NCBI GenBank assembly: GCA_023231425.1
Contig: JALNVI010000113.1
Span: 1 to 6,015, forward strand
DNA: 6,015 bases
From: Desulforhopalus sp.
GTDB taxonomy: Bacteria > Desulfobacterota > Desulfobulbia > Desulfobulbales > Desulfocapsaceae
Reading direction: 5' to 3'
The notes below the pieces were generated by a model, which saw only the letters and a program-made list of their open reading frames with translations, was not told the DNA's origin and did not search any database. The position numbers and the translations under genes are program-made. Shown here one piece after another: positions 5,981 through 6,015 of the stretch (position 1 is the stretch's first letter; the number at the start of each line of letters is the position of its first letter).

Positions 5981-6015
5981 GAAAGCAAAAGGAACCACGA
6001 ATGAACACGAATGAA

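Larger units (their letters stand above)
5801..6015. repeat. Dispersed purine-rich repeats after metH
   Basis: Two modules recur. GAGACGGGAG occurs at 5801-5810 and 5902-5911. GGAACCACGAATGRACACGAATGAA occurs at 5833-5857 and 5991-6015 (24 of 25 identical), each preceded by an AAGCAAA-like stretch. The second copy runs off the window. The ACGAATGAAC phasing is a widespread dispersed-repeat type. Its reverse strand translates to FIRVHSWF-like peptides that are often annotated as spurious proteins. No gene is supported between 5780 and 6015. Confidence 0.75.

Noticed and set aside
1..6015. Transposon or defence island suggested by the repeats
   Set aside because: No transposase, integrase, nuclease or toxin-antitoxin gene is encoded in the window; only metF and metH are supported.

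Overview
The window is an ordinary chromosomal methionine/folate locus set in unusually repeat-rich intergenic DNA. It holds two confidently identified protein genes, pointing away from each other: metF (minus strand, 599-1495) and metH (plus strand, 2111-5779). Both products align along their whole length, by recall, with the Escherichia coli proteins. The host is therefore a bacterium that uses the full-length, four-module, cobalamin-dependent methionine synthase. The proteobacterial-type sequences and the many dispersed short repeats would suit a desulfobacterotal or gammaproteobacterial host, perhaps a filamentous or uncultured one, but the sequence here does not settle the taxon.

Layout. 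1-598 has no credible gene. It starts with a tandem duplication (period 209 bp, about 170 bp per copy, 88 bp of it identical) made of 18-bp tandem units followed by a 20-bp perfect palindrome. It continues with TTCG-phased and pyrimidine-rich repeats behind metF. 599-1495 is metF. 1496-2110 is a 615-bp divergent intergenic region with three copies of a ~55-bp dispersed repeat, a CGAA/CACA-phased repeat, a short AAAAGGCCTTTT palindrome and one arm of an inverted repeat whose other arm lies beyond metH. 2111-5779 is metH, read from a TTG codon behind a strong ribosome binding site. 5780-6015 is non-coding and made mostly of dispersed repeats of the ACGAATGAAC type.

Function. MetF reduces 5,10-methylene-tetrahydrofolate to 5-methyl-tetrahydrofolate. 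MetH moves that methyl group, through cobalamin, to homocysteine, giving methionine and free tetrahydrofolate. The two genes thus encode consecutive steps and share one intergenic control region. I could not recognise a cobalamin, SAM or SAH riboswitch or a MetJ-type operator in it.

No new multi-gene system is visible. The points most worth a second look are the repeat architecture (inverted arms flanking metH, three repeat copies between the genes, the tandem array at the left edge), the TTG start of metH, and an Asp-to-Asn change at an AdoMet-contact position of MetH.
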